Assembly: GCF_014168535.1 (NCBI RefSeq)
Contig: NZ_CP060007.1
Span: 1,178,001-1,242,000, forward strand
Source of the DNA: Lacibacter sediminis
Lineage (GTDB): Bacteria; Bacteroidota; Bacteroidia; Chitinophagales; Chitinophagaceae
DNA: 64,000 bases
Direction: 5' to 3'
The notes beneath the pieces were generated by a model that did not search any database, was not told the origin of the DNA, and worked only from the letters and a program-made list of their open reading frames with translations. Position numbers and translations under genes: made by a program. Shown one piece after another: positions 56,498 through 64,000 of the stretch (its first letter is position 1; every line of letters begins with the position of its first letter).

Positions 56498-57346
56498 ATG
56501 AGGCTTGCTGATACACATGTACATATTTGGGATTTTAACCGTGCAGAATATGCATGGTTAGAAGGCAACACATCTATACTCAACCGCACATACAGCATTG
56601 AAGAACTGGAATCTGAACGAAATATAAGCGGCGTAAAAAAAGGTATTCTTGTACAGGCCGCCAATAATTTTGAAGATACTGACTGGATGTTGCATGTAGC
56701 AGTAAACACTGATTGGATCGCCGGTATTGTTGGTTGGTTACCGTTGATCAATCCGGATGCAACATTAAAAGCATTACAAAAGAAATACGGGAAAGAAAAT
56801 TATTTCAAAGGCGTTCGTCATTTGATACACGATGAACCTGACCCGGAATGGTTACTGCAACCTGAAGTGATCAACAGTCTGCAGATATTGGCCGATCATA
56901 ATATTCCTTACGATGTCGTGGGAGTTTTGCCTGCACATATTGAAACTGCTTTGAAGGTAGCAGCAAAAGTTCCTGAGTTAAGAATGGTGTTCGATCATCT
57001 CAATCAACCACCTATTGCAACAAAAGCGAAGTTTGGAAAGTGGGGTGAGCTGATGAAAGAAGCAGCACAGCATAAAAATTTTTATGCAAAAATTTCCGGA
57101 CTTGGATTAACTGCACAAAAAGGTGATCAATGGACCGCCGATGATATTAAGCCCTATGTTGGCTTTGCAATTGAACAGTTTGGAACCGACCGCTGTTTCA
57201 TGGGAGGCGATTGGCCCGTTTCATTATTGGCCGGTTCTTACAGCAACACCTGGAAAAACTTCAAAGAAGTCATTCACGATTTGGTTGATGATAACACAGC
57301 GGATAGAATATTTTATTCCAACGCTGCAAACTTTTATTCCTTTTAA
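56498..57346 (+). CDS. Amidohydrolase family 2 protein, sugar lactonase-like
   Basis: A protein of about 282 residues starting MRLADTHVHIWDF, the metal-binding HxH of the TIM-barrel amidohydrolases of COG3618, to which L-fuconolactonase and L-rhamnonolactonase belong. WIAGIVGWLPL, KGVRHLIHDEPDPEWLL, MVFDHLNQPPI and MGGDWPVS (C-terminal metal Asp) are in the family order. It likely opens an aldonolactone. The ATG at 56498 is preferred over TTG at 56489. Confidence 0.88.
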   Translation: MRLADTHVHIWDFNRAEYAWLEGNTSILNRTYSIEELESERNISGVKKGILVQAANNFEDTDWMLHVAVNTDWIAGIVGWLPLINPDATLKALQKKYGKENYFKGVRHLIHDEPDPEWLLQPEVINSLQILADHNIPYDVVGVLPAHIETALKVAAKVPELRMVFDHLNQPPIATKAKFGKWGELMKEAAQHKNFYAKISGLGLTAQKGDQWTADDIKPYVGFAIEQFGTDRCFMGGDWPVSLLAGSYSNTWKNFKEVIHDLVDDNTADRIFYSNAANFYSF

Positions 57347-57363
57347 CCCATCTGCATAAGAAT

Positions 57364-58401
57364 ATGGAAGTAATTAACGGAGTTTTATTTCATGCTGTCG
57401 GCGCTTCAAGCGCATCGCTCTGTTATACACCACAGCGAAAAGTAAAAGGATGGAGCTGGCAAACCTATTGGCTGGCGCAGGCCGCTGTGTGTTGGTTATT
57501 GTTGCCATTAATTGTTGCCTATATTACCATTCCTGAAATCGCTACCGTACTAAAAGAAGCGCCTGCTTCGGCTATGCAACGTTCATTCCTGTTGGGCATC
57601 GCTTACGGTGTTGGCGGAACTGCATTTGGTATTGCCATTCGTTATGTTGGTTTTTCATTAACGTATGCTATTTCAGTTGGTATCAGTTGTGTACTCGGTA
57701 CATTATTACCGCCATTGGTTGCCGGCACATTAGGAACTATTCTTTCAGGAACAGGTGCCGGTTATTTGATCAGTGGAGTAACCATGGGAGCAATAGGTAT
57801 TGCTGTATGTGGCTTGGCTGGTCGCAGTAAAGAAAAAGATATTGAAAGGCAATCAAAAACTGAATCTGCTTTCTCGTTGGCGAAAGGATTACCGCTTTGT
57901 TTACTCGCAGGTGTGCTATCTGCATTGTATGGGTTTTCTTTGAATCAAGGTCAACCAATAGCTGATGTGGCAGCGAAATATGGTGCGGGCAATTTTCAAG
58001 GAAATATCATCTATATTTTTTCGAATTCAGGTGCATTTATCAGTACCTTATTATACTGTTTGTATTTGCATCGAAAAGAAAAAACATTTGCTGAGTACAG
58101 ATCAACAGGTGAGAGTGGATTGGGAATGAATTATCTTATGTCGATCTTAACCGGCTTCTTATGGTACGGACAGTTTTTCTTTTATGGACTTGGTCATGTA
58201 CGTATGGGCAAATACGAGTTCAGCAGTTGGGCCATTCATATGATCTTGCTGGTGTTGTTAAGTGCAGTAACAGGGTTGATGCTGAAAGAATGGAAAAACA
58301 GCAGTGGCAAAACGATTCGTTTACTGGCCGTTGCTATTGTTATACTCATCACTGCTGTTCTATTATTAACACAGGGAAACAAGCTGGGAGCAGTTGAATA
58401 A
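57364..58401 (+). CDS. RhaT-like L-rhamnose/proton symporter family permease
   Basis: A 345-residue membrane protein with about ten helices. The opening (VLFHAVGASSASLCYTPQRKVKGWSWQTYWLAQA) and GIAYGVGGTAFGIAIRYVGFSLTYAISVGIS are RhaT-family signatures. It should import a deoxysugar or sugar acid across the inner membrane. It sits among cytoplasmic catabolic genes with gaps of 16-17 bases. Confidence 0.88.
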   Translation: MEVINGVLFHAVGASSASLCYTPQRKVKGWSWQTYWLAQAAVCWLLLPLIVAYITIPEIATVLKEAPASAMQRSFLLGIAYGVGGTAFGIAIRYVGFSLTYAISVGISCVLGTLLPPLVAGTLGTILSGTGAGYLISGVTMGAIGIAVCGLAGRSKEKDIERQSKTESAFSLAKGLPLCLLAGVLSALYGFSLNQGQPIADVAAKYGAGNFQGNIIYIFSNSGAFISTLLYCLYLHRKEKTFAEYRSTGESGLGMNYLMSILTGFLWYGQFFFYGLGHVRMGKYEFSSWAIHMILLVLLSAVTGLMLKEWKNSSGKTIRLLAVAIVILITAVLLLTQGNKLGAVE

Positions 58402-58417
58402 AAATTCAGATGTTGAA

Positions 58418-59494
58418 ATGACGAATCATCAAAGAGATATCGCTTCTGCACAATTACCAATTTATATTATTGGTGCAGGCGGTATTGTAAATACGGCACA
58501 CTTGCCGGCGTATATGCTGGGTGGTTTTTATGTGCGGGGTATTTGTGATATCGATCCGGATAAAGCACAAGCAACAGCAGAACGTTTTGCTATTAAAGAA
58601 GTGTTTGCAAGTCCTGAAGAATTATTGAAACAATTACCGGCAAATGCGATCATTGATATTGCAGTGCCCGGTCCTGCATTGATTCCTTTATTAGAACAAA
58701 TGCCGGATGGCTCTGCTGTATTATTACAAAAACCAATGGGTGAAGATCTCGATGCAGCAAAGAAAATTTTATCGATCTGCAAAGAGAAGAAGTTAAATGC
58801 TGCCGTTAATTTTCAATTGCGTTATGCGCCTTACATTCTTGAAATGAAACGGATGATGGCGGAAGGTTCACTTGGCGAGATCAATGATATTGAAGTAAAT
58901 GTAAATGTGTACACGCCCTGGCATTTGTGGGATTTCTTAATGGCATCACCAAGAGTAGAAATTCTGTATCACAGTATTCACTATATCGATCTGGTACGTC
59001 ATATACTCGGTAATCCAAAATCGGTTTATGCCAAATCAACCAAACATCCATCCATGCCGGCATTGGCATCGGTACGCAGCAACATCATCATGGATTATGG
59101 CGATATGACAAGAGCAAACATTCTCACCAATCATTGTCATAACTACGGTACACCCAAACAACAATCTTATATCAAGTTCGAAGGAACAAAAGGTGCGGTG
59201 TTGATCAACTTTGGTGCACTCATCAATTATCCACGAGGCGAAGCAGATAATTTTGAATATGTGTTTTTAGAAGAAGGCAAAGAACCACAATGGCAGGAAA
59301 AGAAAATTGAAGGTAGTTGGTTCCCGCATGCATTCATTGGAAGCATGGAGCAATTAATGCTATCAGTAGCAGGTATAATAGAAAAGCCTGATAATACAGT
59401 GGAAGATTGTATTCATACAATGGCATGCATGGAAGCTGCTTATGTGAGTTGTGAAAAGGGAGGAGTGAAGCCCGATGAACTTTTTAATTTTTAA
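58418..59494 (+). CDS. Gfo/Idh/MocA family NAD(P)-dependent oxidoreductase
   Basis: A protein of about 358 residues. The Rossmann loop is IIGAGGIVNTAHLPAY, followed by ICDIDPDKAQATAERF; the catalytic Lys lies in LLQKPMGED (usually EKP), and HSIHYIDLVRHILG carries the active-site His. It probably oxidises a sugar or sugar acid to a lactone, feeding the lactonase two genes upstream. The open frame starts at TTG 58394, overlapping the permease; ATG at 58418 is chosen. Confidence 0.9.
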   Translation: MTNHQRDIASAQLPIYIIGAGGIVNTAHLPAYMLGGFYVRGICDIDPDKAQATAERFAIKEVFASPEELLKQLPANAIIDIAVPGPALIPLLEQMPDGSAVLLQKPMGEDLDAAKKILSICKEKKLNAAVNFQLRYAPYILEMKRMMAEGSLGEINDIEVNVNVYTPWHLWDFLMASPRVEILYHSIHYIDLVRHILGNPKSVYAKSTKHPSMPALASVRSNIIMDYGDMTRANILTNHCHNYGTPKQQSYIKFEGTKGAVLINFGALINYPRGEADNFEYVFLEEGKEPQWQEKKIEGSWFPHAFIGSMEQLMLSVAGIIEKPDNTVEDCIHTMACMEAAYVSCEKGGVKPDELFNF

Positions 59495-59506
59495 GAACGA
59501 ATTGTA

Positions 59507-60898
59507 ATGAAGAAACTTTCAGTGATCATACTTGCATCTTTATTTTTTGTTCAATATTTAGGCGCACAGCAATTGGCATTTCCCGGTGCTGAAGGTTTTG
59601 GAAAATATGCAACAGGTGGAAGAGGGGGGAAAGTAATTGCTGTTACAAATCTCAATGATAGCGGCGAAGGAAGTTTTCGCTGGGCATTGGAACAATTTCC
59701 AGGCGAACCATTGACAGTGATCTTTCGTGTATCAGGCATCATCGAACTGCAATCAAAAATTCAGATCAAGCGTTCTAATCTTACTATTGCCGGACAAACA
59801 GCTACCGGCGATGGCATTTGTTTAAAAAATCAATCACTCATTTTAAATGGAGCTTCTTCAAAAGGCAATCATGGAAATATCATTATACGTTATATCCGTT
59901 CACGCCCCGGTGGTACATTGAAAACGGGATTGTATGGTTTTGATATGGAGAACTGTCATGATGTAATTGTTGATCATTGCAGTTTCAGTTGGGCAAATGA
60001 AGAATGTGCAGCCATGTATGATACAAAAAACACAACGGTGCAATGGTGTATTGTAAGCGAAGGTTTGTACGAAGCTGGCCATATGAAAGGACATCGTTCT
60101 TATGGTGGTGTGTGGGGTGGACAATATGCATCTTATCATCACAACTTAATTGCGCATCTCAACAACCGTGCAATCCGTTTCAATGGTGCACGTGCACATG
60201 ATACGTTTGCATTGATCGACTATCGAAACAATATTATTTACAACTGGGGCAATGCGAATGCTGCTTATGGTGGCGAAGTAAATATTACAGGTGGCGTTTC
60301 ACAAGTGAATATTGTCAACAATTATTACAAGCCAGGTCCTGCTGCACCAGCTGAATTGAAATTTGTACATGCTTCTTATCAAAAAGAAAACAGCAAAGGA
60401 ACAGGTCAGTGGTTTGTAGATGGTAATATCATGGAAGGCGATAAAGCCTTAACCAAAAAGAATAAGAACGGCGTTGATCTGAAAGAAGCTGGTTATCCTT
60501 CAGGTGCTATTTCAGATAAAGCATTTCCTGTTTCTGTTGCATTGCCTGTTGAAACAGCAAAAGAATCTTATGAGAAAGTGTTGAAATATGCAGGCGCTAT
60601 TTTTCCCAAACGTGATGCAACAGATGAGCGTGTGGTGAATGAAACAAGAACAGGCACAGCGGTTGGCAAAGGATCTTTTGGAAAGCCGGGTATTATTGAT
60701 AACGTATTTGCAGTGGGCGGTTGGGCCGAATATAAATCTATTCCTGCGCCTGCTGATACAGATAATGATGGTATGCCCGATGCTTGGGAAACAAAGAAGG
60801 GCTTGAATCCGAATGATGCAAGCGATGGGAACAAAAAAGATGCAAGCGGTTTTACGATGCTGGAAATATATTTAAATGAATTAGTGGAAGTGAAATAA
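59507..60898 (+). CDS. Secreted pectate lyase (PL1-like)
   Basis: A 463-residue secreted parallel beta-helix lyase (signal ends LGAQ). The opening AFPGAEGFGKYATGGRGGKVIAVTNLND is standard for Bacteroidota pectate lyases; IIIRYIRSRPGG, VIVDHCSFSWANEE and YHHNLIAHLNNRAIRFNGARAH provide the Ca-binding Asp and the catalytic Arg region. A thrombospondin-type-3-like Ca motif, DTDNDGMPDAWE, lies near the C-terminus. It should cleave polygalacturonate by beta-elimination. Confidence 0.92.
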   Translation: MKKLSVIILASLFFVQYLGAQQLAFPGAEGFGKYATGGRGGKVIAVTNLNDSGEGSFRWALEQFPGEPLTVIFRVSGIIELQSKIQIKRSNLTIAGQTATGDGICLKNQSLILNGASSKGNHGNIIIRYIRSRPGGTLKTGLYGFDMENCHDVIVDHCSFSWANEECAAMYDTKNTTVQWCIVSEGLYEAGHMKGHRSYGGVWGGQYASYHHNLIAHLNNRAIRFNGARAHDTFALIDYRNNIIYNWGNANAAYGGEVNITGGVSQVNIVNNYYKPGPAAPAELKFVHASYQKENSKGTGQWFVDGNIMEGDKALTKKNKNGVDLKEAGYPSGAISDKAFPVSVALPVETAKESYEKVLKYAGAIFPKRDATDERVVNETRTGTAVGKGSFGKPGIIDNVFAVGGWAEYKSIPAPADTDNDGMPDAWETKKGLNPNDASDGNKKDASGFTMLEIYLNELVEVK

Positions 60899-60899
60899 T

Positions 60900-63551
60900 A
60901 TGAAGCAGATTTTTTTCGTCATATCATTAGTAGTTTGTTCAGTGCTTTCGGCGCAGGTGAAGATCGAGAACAAACAACCTTCTCCCCGAACCACATTTGC
61001 AGAACAGCGATTAAAAGCAACGATCAATCTACTAAAACTGAACACGACAAAACACAGCATCATTCTTATTAAACAGGCAGGTGGTAAGAAAGAAGGATTT
61101 ACCATTGAAACAAAAAATAATCGAACTGTAATTACCGGTAATGATGAGTCCGGAATTTTGTATGGTTGCTTGGCATTTTCTGATCAGTTAAAAGCTACAA
61201 AGAAATTTCCTGCTACATTTTCATTGACTGATGCACCTGAAATGGTCTTGCGTGGTGCATGTATTGGTGTACAGAAACCTTACTATCTACCCGGCAGAAA
61301 TGTATACGAGTATCCTTATTCTCCTGAAACCTTTCCCTGGTTCTACGATAAAAAATTATGGATACAGTATCTCGATTCAATGGTAACAAACCGGATGAAT
61401 TCGTTGTATCTCTGGAACGGTCATCCGTTTGCTTCATTGGTGAAGCTGAAAGATTATCCTTATGCAGTAGAGGTAGATGATGCAACCTTTAAAAAGAATG
61501 AAGAGATCTATCGTTTCTTAACAACCGAAGCCGATAAGCGTGGTATCTGGGTGATACAAATGTTTTATAATATCATCGTCTCCAAACCATTTGCTGAATA
61601 CCACAAGATCAAAACACAGGAACGTGAGCGTCCTATTATTCCTTTGATCGCTGATTATACACAGAAATCCATTGCAGCCTTTGTTGAAAAATATCCCAAT
61701 GTTGGGTTGATGGTTTGTCTGGGTGAAGCGATGGAAGGAGTTGGCAATGATGATATTGAATGGTTCACGAAAACGATCATTCCCGGTGTGAAAGATGGGT
61801 TGAAAGCATTGAATAAAACGGAAGAGCCGCCAATTGTTTTAAGAGCGCATGATACCGATGCACCCGGAGTAATGCGGGCTGCGTTACCGCTCTATAAAAA
61901 TTTATATACCGAAGCAAAGTTCAACGGCGAAGCATTGACCTATGCACGACCAAGAGGAACATGGGCGGAATTACATCAAACATTAAGTAAGCTCGGCAGT
62001 GTGCAAATCGAGAACGTACACATTCTTGCCAACCTTGAACCTTTCCGTTATGGCTCACCTGATTTTATCCAGCAGAGTGTAATTGGTATGCACGAAGTAA
62101 TGGGTGGTAACGGTTTGCATCTCTATCCGCAAGCTTCTTACTGGGACTGGCCTTACAGTGCGGATAGTGTAAAAGGAAAACGTTTGTTGCAAATTGAACG
62201 TGACTGGATCTGGTACAGTGCATGGAGCCGTTATGCATGGAAAGCAAAACGGAACCGTGAAGACGAGATCGTTTACTGGAGCAAGCAACTTGCATCGAAG
62301 TTTGGTTGTAGTGAAGCTGATGGAAGAAGAATACTAACTGCATATGAAGAGAGCGGTGAGATCGCTCCGAAATTATTACGTCGTTTTGGAATAACCGATG
62401 GCAACAGGCAAACATTAACGTTGGGTATGTTAATGACACAACTCATCAATCCGTTCCGCTACGGTTTATTCACCTTGTTATATGATGCCGAAGCACCGGA
62501 AGGTGAAATGATCGTTGATTATGCCGATAAAGAAAATAAAGGCATCAGACACATTGGTGAAACACCACCGCAGGTAGCAAGAGAAGTTGTTGTACACGGT
62601 AACAAGGCTGTCACATCTATCATGGAAATTTCAAGAAGAGTGACAAAAAACAAAGAAGAATTCAACCGTATTGTAAACGATATGTATTGCTATAAAGCAA
62701 TGGCCGATCATTTTAGCAGTAAAGTGCAGGCAGCAGTGCAGTTGCTTAAATACAAATACAGCGGCAACATTGCTGATCTTGAACTTGCGGTGCCTATGCT
62801 GGAAAAAAGTGTAAATGATTATAAAGAGCTGGCAGCATTCACAGCAGATACTTATCTCTATGCGAATAGTATGCAAACACAGCAACGAAAAATTCCGATG
62901 CGTGGTGTGAATGCCACATTTAAGCATTGGGTAGAAATGGTGCCGGTGTTTGAAACTGAACTGAAAACGTTTAAATACAAAATTGATTCGCTGAAAAACA
63001 GATCAAACATCAAAACGCAGGAACGTAAATCATTTTTACAGGTTGATGCAAAATTGAATCATGTTCCGGTGATTTTGAATGAAGGCGTACAGATATTCAG
63101 CGATACAAGTCTACGTATCAAGCAACTCGCTCCTGAATTGAAGGGTGTAAAAGCGGTCCAGCTTTCATTTTGGCAACAGTTAAGAGAACCTACAGAGATC
63201 AATTTCTTCACAGACAAACCGGTGAAAGTATTAGTAGGCTATTTTAAAACACAACGTGCGGCATTTACTACCGATACAGTTTTTGCAAAAGCTCCGGAGC
63301 TGGAAACTAATGCCAGTGCCGATGACTATGGCCAGGCAGAAATTAAAATTTCGAACGCCATTGCAATTGAAGGAATGCCACCTGTGAATATTCATACCTA
63401 TACTTTCAAAGCAGGAGCACATACACTCAAATTGCCTAAAGGTGTTTGTTTAGTATTAGGATTTGTTGATGGCACACAGATTATTCCTGTGTACGATGCC
63501 ATGTTGATGAGTGATGCAAAGAATAAAAATTTAGATTGGCTATTCGATTAA
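60900..63551 (+). CDS. Large secreted glycoside hydrolase, GH67/alpha-glucuronidase-like
   Basis: An 883-residue protein with signal peptide (MKQIFFVISLVVCSVLSAQ). Residues 25-110 form a GH67-N/GH20b-like domain (IETKNNRTVITGNDESGILYGCLAFSDQL), followed by a TIM barrel (RMNSLYLWNGHPFASL, LMVCLGEAMEGVGNDDIEW with a candidate acid/base Glu, YPQASYWDWPYS) and a helical C-terminal region. Distantly like alpha-glucuronidases; in a pectin locus an alpha-galacturonidase or alpha-glucuronidase is plausible. The family number is not certain. Two bases separate it from the pectate lyase stop. Confidence 0.7.
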   Translation: MKQIFFVISLVVCSVLSAQVKIENKQPSPRTTFAEQRLKATINLLKLNTTKHSIILIKQAGGKKEGFTIETKNNRTVITGNDESGILYGCLAFSDQLKATKKFPATFSLTDAPEMVLRGACIGVQKPYYLPGRNVYEYPYSPETFPWFYDKKLWIQYLDSMVTNRMNSLYLWNGHPFASLVKLKDYPYAVEVDDATFKKNEEIYRFLTTEADKRGIWVIQMFYNIIVSKPFAEYHKIKTQERERPIIPLIADYTQKSIAAFVEKYPNVGLMVCLGEAMEGVGNDDIEWFTKTIIPGVKDGLKALNKTEEPPIVLRAHDTDAPGVMRAALPLYKNLYTEAKFNGEALTYARPRGTWAELHQTLSKLGSVQIENVHILANLEPFRYGSPDFIQQSVIGMHEVMGGNGLHLYPQASYWDWPYSADSVKGKRLLQIERDWIWYSAWSRYAWKAKRNREDEIVYWSKQLASKFGCSEADGRRILTAYEESGEIAPKLLRRFGITDGNRQTLTLGMLMTQLINPFRYGLFTLLYDAEAPEGEMIVDYADKENKGIRHIGETPPQVAREVVVHGNKAVTSIMEISRRVTKNKEEFNRIVNDMYCYKAMADHFSSKVQAAVQLLKYKYSGNIADLELAVPMLEKSVNDYKELAAFTADTYLYANSMQTQQRKIPMRGVNATFKHWVEMVPVFETELKTFKYKIDSLKNRSNIKTQERKSFLQVDAKLNHVPVILNEGVQIFSDTSLRIKQLAPELKGVKAVQLSFWQQLREPTEINFFTDKPVKVLVGYFKTQRAAFTTDTVFAKAPELETNASADDYGQAEIKISNAIAIEGMPPVNIHTYTFKAGAHTLKLPKGVCLVLGFVDGTQIIPVYDAMLMSDAKNKNLDWLFD

Positions 63552-63570
63552 GATCAAGCAGAATTAAACG

Positions 63571-64000
63571 ATGAAAAAAACGATTCTCATACTTGCAGTT
63601 TCATTTATTTGCTTTGCAGCAACAGCACAACGTTTTTACGATGTTACCAAATACGGCGCAAAGAACGACAGCAGCAAAATTGCAACAAAGTCGATTGCCA
63701 ATGCCATTGCCGCTGCATCAAAAGCTGGTGGCGGTACAGTGTATTTTCCAGCAGGGAAATATTTAACCGGGCCTATTCATCTCAAAAGCAATATCACCAT
63801 CTTTATTGATGCAGGCGCCGAGCTTCATTTCTCTGACAATTTTGACGATTATCTTCCAATGGTACAAAGCCGGTACGAAGGTGTGGATGTGATGAGTTTT
63901 TCGCCGCTGTTCTATGCATATAAAGCAGAGAATATTTCTATCATCGGTCGTGGGTTGATCAATGGGAATGGGAAGAAGTGGTGGAATTATGCATTGACGT
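63571..64000 (+). CDS. Glycoside hydrolase family 28 polygalacturonase (3' truncated)
   Basis: The first 143 codons of a secreted polygalacturonase, cut by the window edge. Signal peptide MKKTILILAVSFICFAATAQ, then RFYDVTKYGAKNDSS, GGGTVYFPAGKYLTGPIHLKSN and ISIIGRGLINGNGKKWWNY, the N-terminal beta-helix turns of GH28. The catalytic Asp residues are beyond the edge. Starts 19 bases after the preceding gene. Confidence 0.9.
   Translation, partial: MKKTILILAVSFICFAATAQRFYDVTKYGAKNDSSKIATKSIANAIAAASKAGGGTVYFPAGKYLTGPIHLKSNITIFIDAGAELHFSDNFDDYLPMVQSRYEGVDVMSFSPLFYAYKAENISIIGRGLINGNGKKWWNYALT

Noticed and set aside
1..64000. CRISPR array, prophage, insertion sequence or integrative element
   Set aside because: No regularly spaced repeats, transposase, integrase or phage structural genes were seen; tRNA-Pro has no attachment-site duplicate nearby.

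Overview
The window comes from a Bacteroidota chromosome, most likely a soil or freshwater Chitinophagaceae-type bacterium. The evidence is a SusC/SusD pair, a two-component regulator with a propeller sensor and an AraC-type output, a type IX secretion C-terminal tail, DUF4293 and DUF6427 proteins, and candidate promoters of the Bacteroidota form (TTTG, about 19-20 bases, TAnnTTTG). No CRISPR array, insertion sequence, prophage or rRNA was seen. Base composition looks even and AT-leaning, with no obvious foreign island.

Bases 1-37200 are mostly core and housekeeping genes. They include the 3' part of an LTA-synthase-like sulfatase, a secreted esterase, metG, an ECF sigma/anti-sigma pair, a fused 3-hydroxyacyl-CoA dehydrogenase/enoyl-CoA hydratase, a DJ-1/PfpI protein, a metzincin-like protein, two ABC-2 exporters, a TIGR01777 epimerase, purQ, a stand-alone DsbD alpha domain followed by DsbD, a second ECF sigma factor, uvrA, a T9SS cargo protein, glyA, a sugar-phosphate nucleotidyltransferase, a nitronate-monooxygenase-like enzyme, an FAD-dependent dehydrogenase, a 5'-nucleotidase split into two genes, dnaA and tRNA-Pro(TGG). 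Many intergenic gaps hold clear intrinsic terminators.

Bases 37262-64000 form a polysaccharide utilisation locus (PUL) that runs off the right edge. A histidine kinase with a propeller sensor and a separate response regulator with an AraC-type DNA-binding domain are transcribed leftward. Divergently come SusC, SusD, two surface lipoproteins (DUF4959/DUF5126/DUF5000-like and DUF4998/DUF5013-like), a GH43 and a GH30 enzyme. A second tightly packed operon follows: MaoC-like dehydratase, a solute-binding-protein-like protein without a signal peptide, two CaiB/BaiF CoA transferases, a lactonase-like amidohydrolase, a RhaT-like permease, a Gfo/Idh/MocA oxidoreductase, a pectate lyase, a large glucuronidase-like glycoside hydrolase and a truncated GH28 polygalacturonase.

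The enzymes point to pectin, perhaps with galactan or arabinogalactan side chains. Outer-membrane capture (SusCD), extracytoplasmic cleavage (PL1, GH28, GH43, GH30, glucuronidase-like), inner-membrane uptake (RhaT-like) and cytoplasmic oxidation, lactone opening and CoA-linked chemistry would form one route. The CoA-transferase/MaoC/signal-less binding protein module does not match any textbook sugar pathway and is the most promising candidate for an undescribed system here.
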